The notes below the pieces were generated by a model, which was not told the origin of the DNA, searched no databases, and was given only the letters and a program-made list of their open reading frames with translations. Positions 24,725-34,053 of a stretch of DNA of 64,000 nt are shown here, in pieces. Made by a program: the position numbers and the translations under genes. Each line of letters opens with the position of its first letter. Position 1 is the stretch's first letter. The stretch is from JAHFUI01 sp039931615 (lineage in GTDB: Bacteria > Acidobacteriota > Vicinamibacteria > Vicinamibacterales > CAVVIG01): assembly GCA_039931615.1 (NCBI GenBank), contig JBDTRR010000015.1, positions 1 through 64,000 of the forward strand, written 5' to 3'.

Positions 24725-24743
24725 TCCGGGCGCCGCGCCCGGA
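24725..24743. terminator. second hairpin between convergent genes, on the htpG side
   Basis: TCCGGGCG, loop CCG, CGCCCGGA, then an A/T-rich ATATTTG. It is 38 bases beyond the htpG stop (on the minus strand the stem would be read after htpG), so it may serve as its terminator. Confidence 0.45.
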
Positions 24744-24780
24744 ATATTTGTCACCGAATCTCTGATTCGGGACACTAGCA

Positions 24781-26724
24781 CTAGCTGCCCGGCGTCCAGA
24801 TTCTCGAGGCCGGACCGCCCGCCAGCGCCAGCATCAGCTCGTTCAACCGCTTGACGAAGGTCGCCGGATCCTCGAGCTGCCCGCCTTCGGCCAGGGTCGC
24901 CTGGTCGAACAGGATCTGACTCCAGTCGGAGAAGCGGGTCGCATCCGACTCATCCTTCAGGCGCCGGACGATCGGGTGATCCGGATTGACTTCGAGGATC
25001 GGCCGCAGATTCGGCACGTTCTGTCCCGCCGCCTTCAGCAGGCGGTTCAGATTGGTGCTCATGCCGTGCTCGTCGGCCACCAGGCAGGCAGGAGAATCGG
25101 TCAGCCGGTGCGTGACGCGGACCGCGCTGGCCCGCTCACCGAGTGCCTTCTGGATGCGATCGGTCAGCTCCTGGTGCGCCGCCGCGGCGCCCTCCTCCTC
25201 GTCCTGCCCGGCCGCGCCGACGCCGAGCTTGCTCAGGTCGAGATCGCCCTTCGAGACCGACTGCAGCGGCTTGCCGGAGAACTCCGTCAGCGTCGACAGC
25301 AGCCATTCGTCGACGCGGTCGGACAGCAGGAGCACCTCGGTGCCGTGCTTCCGGAACACCTCGAGGTGCGGGCTGTTCTTCGCCGCGGCGAAGCCGTCGG
25401 CGGTGATGTAGTAGATGGCGTCCTGTCCCTCCTTCATCCGGCCGACGTAGTCGGACAGCGACACCGTCTGTTCCTCGCTGTCCGTCAAGGTCGAGGCGAA
25501 ACGCAGCAGGCTGGCGATCCGCTCCTGGTTCGGCGTGTCTTCGGCCGGTCCCTCCTTCATCACCCGGCCGAACTCCTTCCAGAAGGTGGCGTATTTCTCC
25601 TGGTGGTGTTCGGCGAGGTCGTCGAGCAGCGACAGCACGCGCTTCACCGATGCGCTGCGGATGGCCTCGACGTCCTTCGACTGCTGCAGGATTTCCCGCG
25701 AGACGTTCAACGGCAGATCGCTCGAGTCGATGATGCCGCGGACGAACCGCAGGTAGCCGGGCAGCAGCTGCTCCGCATCGTCCATGATGAAGACGCGGCG
25801 GACGTAGAGCTTGATGCCGTGGCGGTGCTCGCGATCCCACAGATCGAACGGCGCCCGCTGCGGGATGAACAGCAGCTGGGTGTACTCCTGCCGACCCTCG
25901 ATCTTGGAGTGGGTATAGGCGAGCGGCGGCTCGAAATCGTGCGCGACGTGTTTGTAGAACTCGTGATACTGCGCTTCGGTGATCTCGGACTTGGGCCGCG
26001 CCCACAACGCCGAGGCCTGATTGATCTGCTCATCCTCGGCGGTCGTCACCTGCTGACGGGCCGTCGCATCCCATTGCTCCTTCTTCATCAGGATTGGAAT
26101 GGTGATGTGATCCGAGTACTTGCGCAGGATCTCGCGCAGCCGGCTGCCCGACAGCAGCTCGTCTTCTGCCGGCCGCAGGTGGAGCGTCACCTCGGTGCCG
26201 CGGGCCTCCCTGGTGATCGTCTCAATCGTGTAGTCGCCCTCGCCGCTGCTCTCCCATTGAACCCCGTGCTCGGCGCTGAGACCGGCCCGCCGGGTCAGCA
26301 GCGTGACCCGATCGGCGACGATGAAGGAGGCATAGAAGCCGACACCGAACTGGCCGATCAGCGAGGTGTCCTTGGCGGCGTCGGCCGCCAGGGTCTGGAA
26401 GAATTCGCGGGTGCCGGACTTGGCGATGGTGCCGATGTTGTCGACGACCTCCTGCCGCGACATGCCGATGCCGTTGTCGCTGACCGTGACGGTCCTGGCC
26501 GCCTTGTCGCAGGTCACCCGGATCCGCAGATCGCGGTCGGTCTCGTTCAACGTCGGGTCGGAGATGGCGTCGAACCGCAGCTTGTCGCAGGCGTCCGAGC
26601 CGTTCGAGATCAGCTCGCGCAGGAAAATCTCCTTGTTGCCGTACAAGGAGTGGATCATCAAATGAAGGAGCTGCTTCACCTCGGTCTGGAAGCCGAGCGT
26701 CTCTTTTACCGGTGTCTCGTTCAT
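24781..26724 (-). CDS. htpG: molecular chaperone HtpG (bacterial Hsp90)
   Basis: A 647-residue protein, close to the usual 620-650 length. The N-terminal GHKL ATPase is intact: QTEVKQLLHLMIHSLYGNKEIFLRELISN then GSDACDKLR (catalytic Glu and Asn), TVSDNGIGMSRQEV (Asp-Asn-Gly), TIAKSGTREF lid and GQFGVGFYASFIVAD. The middle domain shows YTHSKIEGRQEYTQLLFIPQ, LYVRRVFIMDDAEQLLPGYL and the catalytic-loop SSDLPLNVSREILQQ. The C-terminal dimerisation domain runs to the end. It folds and remodels client proteins in the cytoplasm using ATP. It is monocistronic here, with a family B hairpin in its upstream region. Confidence 0.96.
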   Translation of the reverse strand: MNETPVKETLGFQTEVKQLLHLMIHSLYGNKEIFLRELISNGSDACDKLRFDAISDPTLNETDRDLRIRVTCDKAARTVTVSDNGIGMSRQEVVDNIGTIAKSGTREFFQTLAADAAKDTSLIGQFGVGFYASFIVADRVTLLTRRAGLSAEHGVQWESSGEGDYTIETITREARGTEVTLHLRPAEDELLSGSRLREILRKYSDHITIPILMKKEQWDATARQQVTTAEDEQINQASALWARPKSEITEAQYHEFYKHVAHDFEPPLAYTHSKIEGRQEYTQLLFIPQRAPFDLWDREHRHGIKLYVRRVFIMDDAEQLLPGYLRFVRGIIDSSDLPLNVSREILQQSKDVEAIRSASVKRVLSLLDDLAEHHQEKYATFWKEFGRVMKEGPAEDTPNQERIASLLRFASTLTDSEEQTVSLSDYVGRMKEGQDAIYYITADGFAAAKNSPHLEVFRKHGTEVLLLSDRVDEWLLSTLTEFSGKPLQSVSKGDLDLSKLGVGAAGQDEEEGAAAAHQELTDRIQKALGERASAVRVTHRLTDSPACLVADEHGMSTNLNRLLKAAGQNVPNLRPILEVNPDHPIVRRLKDESDATRFSDWSQILFDQATLAEGGQLEDPATFVKRLNELMLALAGGPASRIWTPGS

Positions 26725-26759
26725 GTTCTCTCAGGTCCTCATCCGCCCCATCTGCCCGC

Positions 26760-26781
26760 GGGACGGTCTCAAGACCGTCCC
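26760..26781. repeat. palindrome, family B, upstream of htpG
   Basis: GGGACGGTCT, loop CA, AGACCGTCCC, followed by CCTACA that can pair with TGTAGG at 26795-26800. It lies 35 bases upstream of the htpG start, so it could fall in the htpG leader. Confidence 0.8.
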
Positions 26782-26893
26782 CTACACCTTGTAATGTAGG
26801 GCACACCCCGTACCATACGGGACGAAGCGCTTGGCAGACAAGGGTATCGTTGCCGGTGGGAACCGGTCGCAACTGAGCTCGACAGCAGTTCGC

Positions 26894-27709
26894 TCAGTGC
26901 CTGATGAAGGTGATCATCGCGCCGCCCGGCGTCGGCGCAGGAGCGATGGCAAACCGCTCGCGGCCGAGGTGCAGCGTCACCGTCCGCCCCGCGGCGAGGC
27001 CGATGCCGGCGCCGATGACGACGTCGCTGAGGTAGTGCCGGCTGGACGCCATTCGCGAGGCCCCGACCAGCCCGGCGAACGCGTAGGCCGGCGCCCCGAA
27101 CTTCCAGCCCAGGTGTTGCTGGATCACCGTTGCCGTGGCAAAGGCGCTCGCCGAATGACCGGAAGGAAAGGACAGCGAATTGCTGGCGTCCGGGCGCTGG
27201 CGGGCGACGGCGAACTTGGTGCCCTGCACAAATAACTGTGAAAGGGCCTGCGCCCTCACCAGATCGCCGCCGAGCGACGCCAGCCGTGGTCTTCCAGTCG
27301 TCCGCCCGATCAGATAGGTCGCAAATCCGCCGCCCGCCTGCATCAACAGGCCGCCGCCCAGGTTGCCGACGCTGGCGACCCCCATCGGCAGCCGTTCCCG
27401 GGCATCCTCGACGCTGGCCGTGTCGATTGGCCGCACCGACAGGCCGGCGACCGCGAACGCCCCCAGGATCTTGGCGGTATCGCTCGAAAAGAACCCCTTC
27501 AGATCGGGCCCGAGCGATCGAAACAGCGGCGGGGCGTCCGGCTGGAACCTTCCGGTCCCGGCGGGGGCCGCGGCAGGGTCCGGCACCCGCGGCGGGGCGG
27601 GTGCGAACAGCGCCGGCGATTCGGCAGCGCCTTGAACGAGGGAGGTTTGCGCCGGGGAGGTGCGCGCCGCCGACACCAGCATGAGCACGATAACAGCGGT
27701 CAATTTCAT
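26894..27709 (-). CDS. exported PAP2-superfamily phosphatase
   Basis: A 271-residue protein. The ATG at 27709 opens the signal MKLTAVIVLMLVSAARTSPAQ; longer frames upstream have no signal. The three PAP2 motifs are present in order: KFAVARQRPDAS (KxxxxxxRP), FPSGHSASAFATATVIQQHL (PSGH with catalytic His) and SRMASSRHYLSDVVIGAGIG (SRxxxxxHxxxD). A Pro/Ala-rich linker follows the signal. Members dephosphorylate lipid phosphates or undecaprenyl pyrophosphate, or act as acid phosphatases or haloperoxidases. Because several hydrophobic segments flank the motifs, a membrane lipid phosphatase is the best guess. Divergent from the methyltransferase gene. Confidence 0.88.
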   Translation of the reverse strand: MKLTAVIVLMLVSAARTSPAQTSLVQGAAESPALFAPAPPRVPDPAAAPAGTGRFQPDAPPLFRSLGPDLKGFFSSDTAKILGAFAVAGLSVRPIDTASVEDARERLPMGVASVGNLGGGLLMQAGGGFATYLIGRTTGRPRLASLGGDLVRAQALSQLFVQGTKFAVARQRPDASNSLSFPSGHSASAFATATVIQQHLGWKFGAPAYAFAGLVGASRMASSRHYLSDVVIGAGIGLAAGRTVTLHLGRERFAIAPAPTPGGAMITFIRH

Positions 27710-27955
27710 GGCAATCCGTTCCGGTCCAAACCGGGCATATTCTGCGGCGACGCCGGCATCACGGGGTGGTTTGGGGAGCCTGCCGATGTCATCCGGTGGC
27801 GTTACAGCATAGACGCCGGAGGATCTGTTTTGGCCGGGGGCCGGGTTTCGCACTACGCGGCGGCGCGGATGCCCTGGTCTACGCTTGATCTGGCCGCCGG
27901 CCATGTCGGGACACCCCGAAGCGTGTAACATGGCGGAATCGACCGTGCGGCTGCC

Positions 27956-28723
27956 ATGACGACGACTGCCACAACCGGCCATCCAACGCCGCCGGATATC
28001 ACGACGGTCAATCGTGTGTTCTACAACGCGCTCTGGCGGAAGGCCCGCCTGGAGGCGCCGGATCGATTCAATACCTGGCCTTTGGTGTCGGAGCTGCTGC
28101 CGGTCTCACCGGCGCGGCTGGAGATCGGGCCCGGCCTGCGCCCGCGGCTGCCGATTGCCGGCACCCATGTCATCGACATCAGCGCGCCGGTGATCGAACA
28201 GTTGAATGCGCGGGGCGGCATCGGTACGTCCGGCGAAGTCGGCACGCTGCCGTTCGGCGATGGGGAATTCGACCTGGTCTGCGCCTTCGACGTCATCGAG
28301 CACGTCGAGGATGACCGTCACGTCTTCCGTGAAGTCAGCCGTGTGCTCAAAGACGGCGGCGTGTTGATCTGCTCGGTGCCGTTGTATGCGGATCTCTGGA
28401 CCGAGTTCGATGACTGGGTCGGACACGCGCGGCGCTACGATCCGTCCGACCTGGTGGCGATCATGGCGGGCAACCAGTTGAGCGTCGAGCGGAGCGCCGC
28501 CTTCGGCATGCAGCCGTCCAACCCCCGCCTGGTGAGATACGGGATGTGGTGGCTCGAGCATCGTCCCCGCTGGGCGATGTTCTGGTACAACTGGGTCGGC
28601 ATGCCGCTGGCGATGCGGTTCCAGAAGCCGCTGCGGCTGGTCAGCGGGTTCATCGACACACCTGGCGTGGACGAAGTCGTGCTGGTGTGCCGCCGCGCGC
28701 GGCGGGAAAAGCCGCCCGCCTGA
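27956..28723 (+). CDS. class I SAM-dependent methyltransferase
   Basis: A 255-residue cytoplasmic protein of the Methyltransf_11/25 type. SAM-binding motif I is ARLEIGPGLRPRLP (about 53-66), the acidic loop is HVIDISAPVIEQLN, motif II LPFGDGEFDLVCAFDVIEHV (about 98-117) and motif III VLKDGGVLICSVPLY (about 133-147). A long C-terminal region from about 150 on (MWWLEHRPRWAMFWYNWVG, then PLAMRFQKPLRLVSG) is aromatic-rich and may bind the acceptor. The substrate is not identifiable. The next plus-strand gene is far away, so it is probably monocistronic. A family A palindrome follows. Confidence 0.85.
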   Translation: MTTTATTGHPTPPDITTVNRVFYNALWRKARLEAPDRFNTWPLVSELLPVSPARLEIGPGLRPRLPIAGTHVIDISAPVIEQLNARGGIGTSGEVGTLPFGDGEFDLVCAFDVIEHVEDDRHVFREVSRVLKDGGVLICSVPLYADLWTEFDDWVGHARRYDPSDLVAIMAGNQLSVERSAAFGMQPSNPRLVRYGMWWLEHRPRWAMFWYNWVGMPLAMRFQKPLRLVSGFIDTPGVDEVVLVCRRARREKPPA

Positions 28724-28800
28724 CGCGTCGGCGGCGCTGCCTGTCTCGATCCAGCGGAAGGCAGACCTGGAGGTCGGCACTACTACAGCTACAAACGTGG

Positions 28801-28820
28801 GGTCCGGCTTCAGCCGGACC
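28801..28820. repeat. palindrome, family A core
   Basis: GGTCCGGCT, loop TC, AGCCGGACC. It is the inner hairpin of family A without the outer arms, between convergent genes ending at 28723 and 28829. Confidence 0.75.
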
Positions 28821-28828
28821 GTTGAGGC

Positions 28829-29545
28829 CTACCGCTTGACCGGTTGCCCCCACAGTTCAAACGCCGAAACGGCGATCCACCCGCCCGCCGGAGGCGCAGG
28901 TTGTTTCTCGACCGGCTGCCCGGCGGCCGGCCACGCGCCGCTGCCTGGGATCACATCGAAGTAGCCGACTTCGTCGACCCTGCTCAGGTCCGGCACCACC
29001 CAGGCTCCGCCCAGCGTCACCCCCCTGACCGGATCCAGCCGCAGCCACCGGCAGTCGCTGAACGAGATGTCGTACTGGTGGTAGTCCGCGGTCGAGCCTT
29101 CCGCCTGATCGCCGATCAACAGGGTGCCGTCGGCCAGCTTGATGAGCGGCCGCACGCGATGGAAACCTGAAACGATCGTCGTCAACCTGATGCTGGCTCT
29201 TCCGCGCAGATCGAACGCACTGCTCCGATCCCGCAGCGTGAAGCCGCACGGTCCCTGGCACAGGCCGAAGAACAGGCGCGGAAAGTTGGCGCCCTGGCCG
29301 GTGGCGACGACGATGTTCTTGCCGTCGCCATACAGTTGCAGATCGACATCCGGTGTCGTGATCGACGGCTGGGCGAGCGGCAGCCGGGTGTCGTTCTGCA
29401 GCGTCATGCGGAACAGCAGGGCAGGGGGCGGCGGCGGGGCGGGCCGTGGCCCGGGTGCCGCAGCCGGTTGTTGCGCCGTCATCCAGCGCGTCCCCGGCGC
29501 GATCAACAGGACCCCGATCGCCGCGATGCCGATGCTCCGTCTCAC
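28829..29545 (-). CDS. exported protein of unknown function
   Basis: About 238 residues from a GTG at 29545, which has GTGAGGCG upstream and opens a signal (RRSIGIAAIGVLLIAPGTR); an ATG at 29584 inside a palindromic repeat is the alternative and would add 13 residues. After a Gln/Pro-rich linker the mature protein has LPLAQPSITTPDVDLQLYG, a CQGPCGFTLRDRS Cys pair, and DISFSDCRWLRLDPVRGVTLGG ... VGYFDVIPGSGAW. The strand-rich pattern suggests a beta-sandwich, perhaps carbohydrate-binding. No family is recognised. It is the last gene of a minus-strand run after the RND efflux genes but is separated from them by a repeat. Confidence 0.65.
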   Translation of the reverse strand: MRRSIGIAAIGVLLIAPGTRWMTAQQPAAAPGPRPAPPPPPALLFRMTLQNDTRLPLAQPSITTPDVDLQLYGDGKNIVVATGQGANFPRLFFGLCQGPCGFTLRDRSSAFDLRGRASIRLTTIVSGFHRVRPLIKLADGTLLIGDQAEGSTADYHQYDISFSDCRWLRLDPVRGVTLGGAWVVPDLSRVDEVGYFDVIPGSGAWPAAGQPVEKQPAPPAGGWIAVSAFELWGQPVKR

Positions 29546-29585
29546 AGTCGCCTCACGATTAACCGTTAGAAGTGCCTCCGGCATT

Positions 29586-29649
29586 TGTACGTAGTGTCCG
29601 CCTTCAGGCGGACCTCCCACGGTCCGGCTCAAGCCGGACACTACGTACA
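29586..29649. repeat. palindromic intergenic repeat, family A (complete copy)
   Basis: Fifteen-base outer arms TGTACGTAGTGTCCG and CGGACACTACGTACA are exact reverse complements; a CCGCCTTCAGGCGG hairpin and a GTCCGGCTCAAGCCGGAC hairpin sit inside. It lies directly after the RND gene stop. Confidence 0.88.
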
Positions 29650-29658
29650 GACGGAACT

Positions 29659-32600
29659 CTAGCGCCTGCCGGGTTCGGCCGGGCGCAGCCGGCCGGCGGT
29701 CGACGACCGGAGCCGGTCGAACCATCCCTTGAACTTCCGGCTGGCCAGCGATTGCTCCAACGCGTCGAGCTTGACGTAGGCGGCCGGCACGAGCAGGAGC
29801 GTCAGGAACAGGCACAGCGACTGGCCGCCGATGATCGTCATGGCGATCGCGGATCGCTGAGCGCCGCCGATCCCGAGACCGAGCGCGGTGGGAATCAGCC
29901 CGGCGATGATCGCCGACGTCGTCATCAGGATCGGACGGAGCCGGGTGCGGCACGCGTCGACGATCGCCTGCTCGAGCGGGATGCCCTGCGCCCTCAGCAC
30001 GTTGGTGTAGTCGACCTGCAGAATCGAGTTCTTCTTGACGATGCCGAACAGGAGCAGGATGCCGAGCGCGCTCCACAGATTCAGCGTCCGGCCGGTCACC
30101 CAGATGGTGAACAGCGCGAAGGGAATCGACAGCGGCAGCACGGTCATGATGATCAGCGGCTGGACGAAGCTCTCGAACTGCGCCGCCAGCACCATGTAGA
30201 CGAAGACGCTGGCGAGGGCCATCGCCATCACCAGGTTCTCGGTCGTCTCGTCGAGGTTGCGGGTCTGGCCCTGCATCCGGACGCTGTAGCCCGCCGGCAT
30301 CCGCAGATCGGCGACCAGCTTGCGGACGTCGTCCGACGCCTGGTCGAGCGCGTGGCCCGGCGCGACGTCGGCGTTGAGATTGATGGCGTATTGCCGGTTC
30401 TGCCGCGTCAGCCGGGTCGGGCCGAAGCCGCGGACCATCCGGGCGAGGTTGTCGATCCGCACCGGCTCCCCGGACAGCGAGGTCACGGTAAGCTTGCCGA
30501 CCGTGCTGATATCGCGGCGCTGGCTCTCGAGCACGCGGATCTTCACCGGGTACTGCTCGCCGGCCTCACGATAGGTCGAGATCTCGTCGTCGCCGGAGAC
30601 CAGCAGGCGCAGGGTGTTGCCGACCGTCGCCATCCGGACGCCGAGGTCGGCGGCCCGCGCCCGATCGACGGCGACCTGGACCTCGGGGCTGGCATCGCTG
30701 TAGTCGGTCCTGGCGTCCACCAGGCTCGGCGTCGTCTGCGCCCGGGCGAGAATCTGCTGCGAGTAGTCGTAGAGCTTGGCGATGTCCGGGCCGAGCAGGA
30801 CCGCCTGGATCGCGGTGTTGCCGCCGGTGCCGAGCGGATTACGCGCCTGCACCGTCGAGTTGTAGGCCGGGTGCTGCGCCAGGATCTTGCGAATCCGCGC
30901 CGTCGCCTGCTCCTGTGTGACGGTCCGTTCGGCCGCCGGCACCATGTAGAAGAAGATATGGAAATGCGTGTAGCGGTCGGCGCCGGTCAGATAGGTGACG
31001 TGTGACACGCCCTCCTGCTGTCCGATCTCGCGGACCAGGCTCTGCGCCACCTCGGTCGTCCCCTCTATCGAGGTGCCTTGCGGCGTGTCGGCGTGAATCG
31101 TGAATTCGCCCATGTCCTCGCTGGGCACGAACGTCCGGCCGACCATCCGGTTCAGCGGGTAGGTCAGCGCGACCAGGGCGGCGGACAGGCCGATGATCGC
31201 CATCGGGTGGGCCAGCGTCCAGCGCAGCGACGCGGTATAGCCCCGATCGAGGGCGTGAAACAGCCCGTGCTCCCGGGTCTCGCCCTCGCCGTGCGAGCGG
31301 TCGACCTTCAGCCAGCGCGAGCTGAGCATCGGCGTCAGCGTGAAGCTGACGATCATCGACACCAGGATCGAAAACGCCATCGTCCAGCCGAACGGGTAGA
31401 TGAAGCGGCGGGCGTAGCCGGTCATGAACGCCACCGGCAGGAAGATCACGATCAGCGACAGCGTCGTCGCCATCACCGGCAGCGCCACCTCGCGGGTGCC
31501 CTGGATGGCGGCGTCGAACGGCGTGTACTTCTTTTCCTCGACGTAGCGGAAGATGTTTTCCAGCACGACGATGGCGTCGTCGATGACAATGCCGACGGCG
31601 AGGGTCAGCGCCAGCAGCGTCATGTTGTTGAGCGTGAAGTCCATCGCGCGCATCAACGTGAAGGTGGCGATGATCGAGGCGGGAATGGCCAGGGCCGAGA
31701 TGATCACCGCCCGGATGTTCCGGATGAAGAACATGACGACCAGCGACGCCAGCAGGCTGCCCCACAGCAGGTGCTCTTCGAGCGACGCGACCGAGGCGTA
31801 GATGAAGCGGGAATCGTCGGTGTTGATGGTCAGGGTGACGTCGGGCGGCAGGGTCTTGCCGACCGCGGCCAGCTTGGCCTTGACCGCTTCGGTCACCTTG
31901 ATCGTGTTCTCGCCGGAGGCGCGCCGGATGTCGAGCTGGACCGCCGCGGCGCCGTCCTGCATGAACATCGAGCTGGTCACCTTCTGGACCGAGTCCTCGG
32001 CATGGCCGATGTCGGACACCCGCAGCGGCACGCCGTTGACGGTGGCGATGATGATGTCGTTGAACTGGTCGCTGGCGTCGAGCCGGCCGAGCGTGCGCAG
32101 CCCGACCTCCCACTTGCCCTGCTCGAGCGTGCCGCCGGGGATCTCGACGTTCTCCTTTTGAATCGCCTCGCGGACCTGGTCGATCGACAGGCCGTGCGCA
32201 TTCAGCTTCTGGATGTCAACGACGATGTGGATCTCGCGCGGCCGATCGCCGCTGATGGTGACGGCGCCGACGCCGTCGACCGACTCGAGCGCGCGTTTGA
32301 CCTGCTGGTCGGCAATCTGGGTCAGCGTGCGCAGGCTGGCGCTCTTCGCCGAGACGATCAGGCTCATGATCGGGTCGGCGTCGGGGTCCTGCTTCTGGAT
32401 CACCGGCGGCAGCACCTCGGGCGGCACTTCCCGCATCGCGCCGGCGACCTTCTCCCGCACGGTGTTGGCGGCGTCGTCCAGATCCCGTCCGAGCAGGAAC
32501 TGCACGGTGATGTTGGCGGTGCCGCCGGTGTTGACGTTGGCGCGCAGCTGGTCGATGCCGGCGATGCCGCTGAGCGCGTTCTCCATCGGCATGATCACCG

Positions 32601-32781
32601 CCGAGGTCATCTCGTCGGGAGCGGCGCCGGGCAGCCGCAGCGCGACGTTGACGGTCGCCGGATCGGCCTTGGGGAACAGATCGACGCCAAGGTCGCGGAA
32701 CGAGAACAGGCCGAGCACGACCAGCGACATCACCAGCATGGTGGCGAAGACCGGCCGCCGGACGCAGAGTTCAGACAGCAC
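29659..32781 (-). CDS. RND-family efflux transporter permease (HAE1/AcrB-like)
   Basis: A 1040-residue inner-membrane pump. The GTG at 32781 is chosen because it begins the canonical N-terminus VLSELCVRRPVFATMLVMSL and lies two bases after the adaptor stop with a GGAG site; a longer frame would overlap the adaptor gene. The proton-relay helix reads GIVIDDAIVVLENIFRYVEE (the AcrB Asp407/408 pair) and the partner Lys lies in the second half. Two periplasmic porter domains and 12 helices fit the length. RND pumps export drugs, bile-type amphiphiles or metals, driven by protons, with an adaptor and an outer-membrane channel. No channel gene is adjacent. The sequence is closest in feel to HAE1/MexB-type, not to CzcA. 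Confidence 0.9.
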   Translation of the reverse strand: MLSELCVRRPVFATMLVMSLVVLGLFSFRDLGVDLFPKADPATVNVALRLPGAAPDEMTSAVIMPMENALSGIAGIDQLRANVNTGGTANITVQFLLGRDLDDAANTVREKVAGAMREVPPEVLPPVIQKQDPDADPIMSLIVSAKSASLRTLTQIADQQVKRALESVDGVGAVTISGDRPREIHIVVDIQKLNAHGLSIDQVREAIQKENVEIPGGTLEQGKWEVGLRTLGRLDASDQFNDIIIATVNGVPLRVSDIGHAEDSVQKVTSSMFMQDGAAAVQLDIRRASGENTIKVTEAVKAKLAAVGKTLPPDVTLTINTDDSRFIYASVASLEEHLLWGSLLASLVVMFFIRNIRAVIISALAIPASIIATFTLMRAMDFTLNNMTLLALTLAVGIVIDDAIVVLENIFRYVEEKKYTPFDAAIQGTREVALPVMATTLSLIVIFLPVAFMTGYARRFIYPFGWTMAFSILVSMIVSFTLTPMLSSRWLKVDRSHGEGETREHGLFHALDRGYTASLRWTLAHPMAIIGLSAALVALTYPLNRMVGRTFVPSEDMGEFTIHADTPQGTSIEGTTEVAQSLVREIGQQEGVSHVTYLTGADRYTHFHIFFYMVPAAERTVTQEQATARIRKILAQHPAYNSTVQARNPLGTGGNTAIQAVLLGPDIAKLYDYSQQILARAQTTPSLVDARTDYSDASPEVQVAVDRARAADLGVRMATVGNTLRLLVSGDDEISTYREAGEQYPVKIRVLESQRRDISTVGKLTVTSLSGEPVRIDNLARMVRGFGPTRLTRQNRQYAINLNADVAPGHALDQASDDVRKLVADLRMPAGYSVRMQGQTRNLDETTENLVMAMALASVFVYMVLAAQFESFVQPLIIMTVLPLSIPFALFTIWVTGRTLNLWSALGILLLFGIVKKNSILQVDYTNVLRAQGIPLEQAIVDACRTRLRPILMTTSAIIAGLIPTALGLGIGGAQRSAIAMTIIGGQSLCLFLTLLLVPAAYVKLDALEQSLASRKFKGWFDRLRSSTAGRLRPAEPGRR

Positions 32782-32783
32782 GG

Positions 32784-33989
32784 TTACTCCGTCTCGCCGT
32801 TGACGGCGACCTTCATCCCGTCGACGAGATTGTCGACGTCGGTGAGCACGACCAGATCGCCGAGCTTGACGCCGCTGAGAATCTCCATCCGGTCGCCGGC
32901 CCGGTCGCCGGTTTTCAGCTCGTGCGCGGTCAGGTGGTCGCCGTCGACCGTGAAGACGCGATAGACGCCGTAGCGGTACTGCATCGCGGCGTAGGGCACG
33001 GTCAGGACCTGCTCGACCAGGGCGGTCTCCAGGTGCACCCGCGCGAACGTCCCCGGCTTGAGCCGGGCGCCGGCATTGGGCGCCAGCGCCTCGAAGGCGA
33101 ACGTCCTGGTCTGGGTGTTGACCGCCGGACTGATCCGCGACACCGTCGCCGCGAACGGCGTGCCCGGGAACGCGTCGACCTGCAGATCGAGCGATTGCCC
33201 GACCTTGATCCACGGCGCCATGCGTTCGGGAATCTCCGCCAGCAGCTTGAGCGGATCGACGCGCACCACGGTCATCACCGGCATCTGTTCCTTGACCAGC
33301 TCGCCAACCGACACCATCCGCTTCTGGACGTAGCCGTCGAACGGCGCCCGGATCTCGGTGTCGCGCAGCTGTCGATCGGCCAGCTTCATCGCCGCGTCCG
33401 AGGCATCGACGTCCGCCCGCTGGTTCCTGGCGTTCTGCAGCGCGGCGTCGTACGACGCCGCCTTCAACCGCAGCGTCGTCTCGACGTCGTCGAGCGCCTG
33501 TTGCGAGATCAGGGTGCGCTGGTGGAGCTGGGTTGCGCGCTCGTGGCCCTGCCTGGCCTGCGCCAGCTCGGCGGCCGCCTTGCGGACGTCAGCCGTCTCC
33601 TCGACCGGCGGCAGCTGACCCGATTCCGACGCGCCATACTTGGTCAGCGCCCGGGCGTGCGCCGCCTTCTGCTCGTCCAGGGTGTATTGCAGCTTCTCGC
33701 GATCGATCTCGACCAGCGTCTGGCCGGCGGTGACCCGATCGCCAAGATCCGCCAGGACGCGGCGGACGTTGCCTTCGGCCTGCGAGGAAATGGTCACCTG
33801 GTCCTCGGCGGCAAGCGTGCCGACGACGTCGACCGTGCGATGGACGGTGTCCTGGCGGACCGGCTCGGTCTTGACCAGCTTGGCGGCCGGCTCGCGCCCG
33901 GCGCCCGGATCGACCTTCGCGCGGGCGCAGCCCACCGGCAGCGCCATCGCCAGACACCACGCGAGAAACAAGGAAGCGGTCTTCAGCAT
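32784..33989 (-). CDS. RND efflux periplasmic adaptor subunit (membrane fusion protein)
   Basis: A 401-residue adaptor. The N-terminus MLKTASLFLAWCLAMALPVGCARAKV carries a Cys near residue 21 that may be lipidated, although the lipobox (LPVGC) is imperfect. Features in order: beta-barrel start VRQDTVHRTVDVVGTLAAEDQ, lipoyl halves EGNVRRVLADLGDRVTAGQTL and RAPFDGYVQKRMVSVGELV, a helical hairpin between them (about 95-200), and a C-terminal barrel GTFARVHLETALVEQVLTVP. It links the inner-membrane pump to an outer-membrane channel. It is immediately upstream of the pump gene (two-base gap) and thus co-translated with it. Family certain, substrate unknown. Confidence 0.9.
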   Translation of the reverse strand: MLKTASLFLAWCLAMALPVGCARAKVDPGAGREPAAKLVKTEPVRQDTVHRTVDVVGTLAAEDQVTISSQAEGNVRRVLADLGDRVTAGQTLVEIDREKLQYTLDEQKAAHARALTKYGASESGQLPPVEETADVRKAAAELAQARQGHERATQLHQRTLISQQALDDVETTLRLKAASYDAALQNARNQRADVDASDAAMKLADRQLRDTEIRAPFDGYVQKRMVSVGELVKEQMPVMTVVRVDPLKLLAEIPERMAPWIKVGQSLDLQVDAFPGTPFAATVSRISPAVNTQTRTFAFEALAPNAGARLKPGTFARVHLETALVEQVLTVPYAAMQYRYGVYRVFTVDGDHLTAHELKTGDRAGDRMEILSGVKLGDLVVLTDVDNLVDGMKVAVNGETE

Positions 33990-34053
33990 GAGTCTCAGAT
34001 TCTATTAGGAATGACGGCCTGATGGACGAGCGATGGGTGCTCCCAGCCGTCCG

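Noticed and set aside
24976..26799. A 607-codon open frame antisense to htpG
   Set aside because: Antisense artefact of GC-rich coding; no start signal and no homology recognisable.
31078..32964. A 628-codon open frame antisense to the RND pump gene
   Set aside because: His/Arg/Asp-rich translation without motifs, opposite a clear transporter.
32782..33213. Longer N-terminus for the RND pump
   Set aside because: It would overlap the adaptor gene by over 400 bases; the GTG at 32781 gives the canonical N-terminus and follows a ribosome site.
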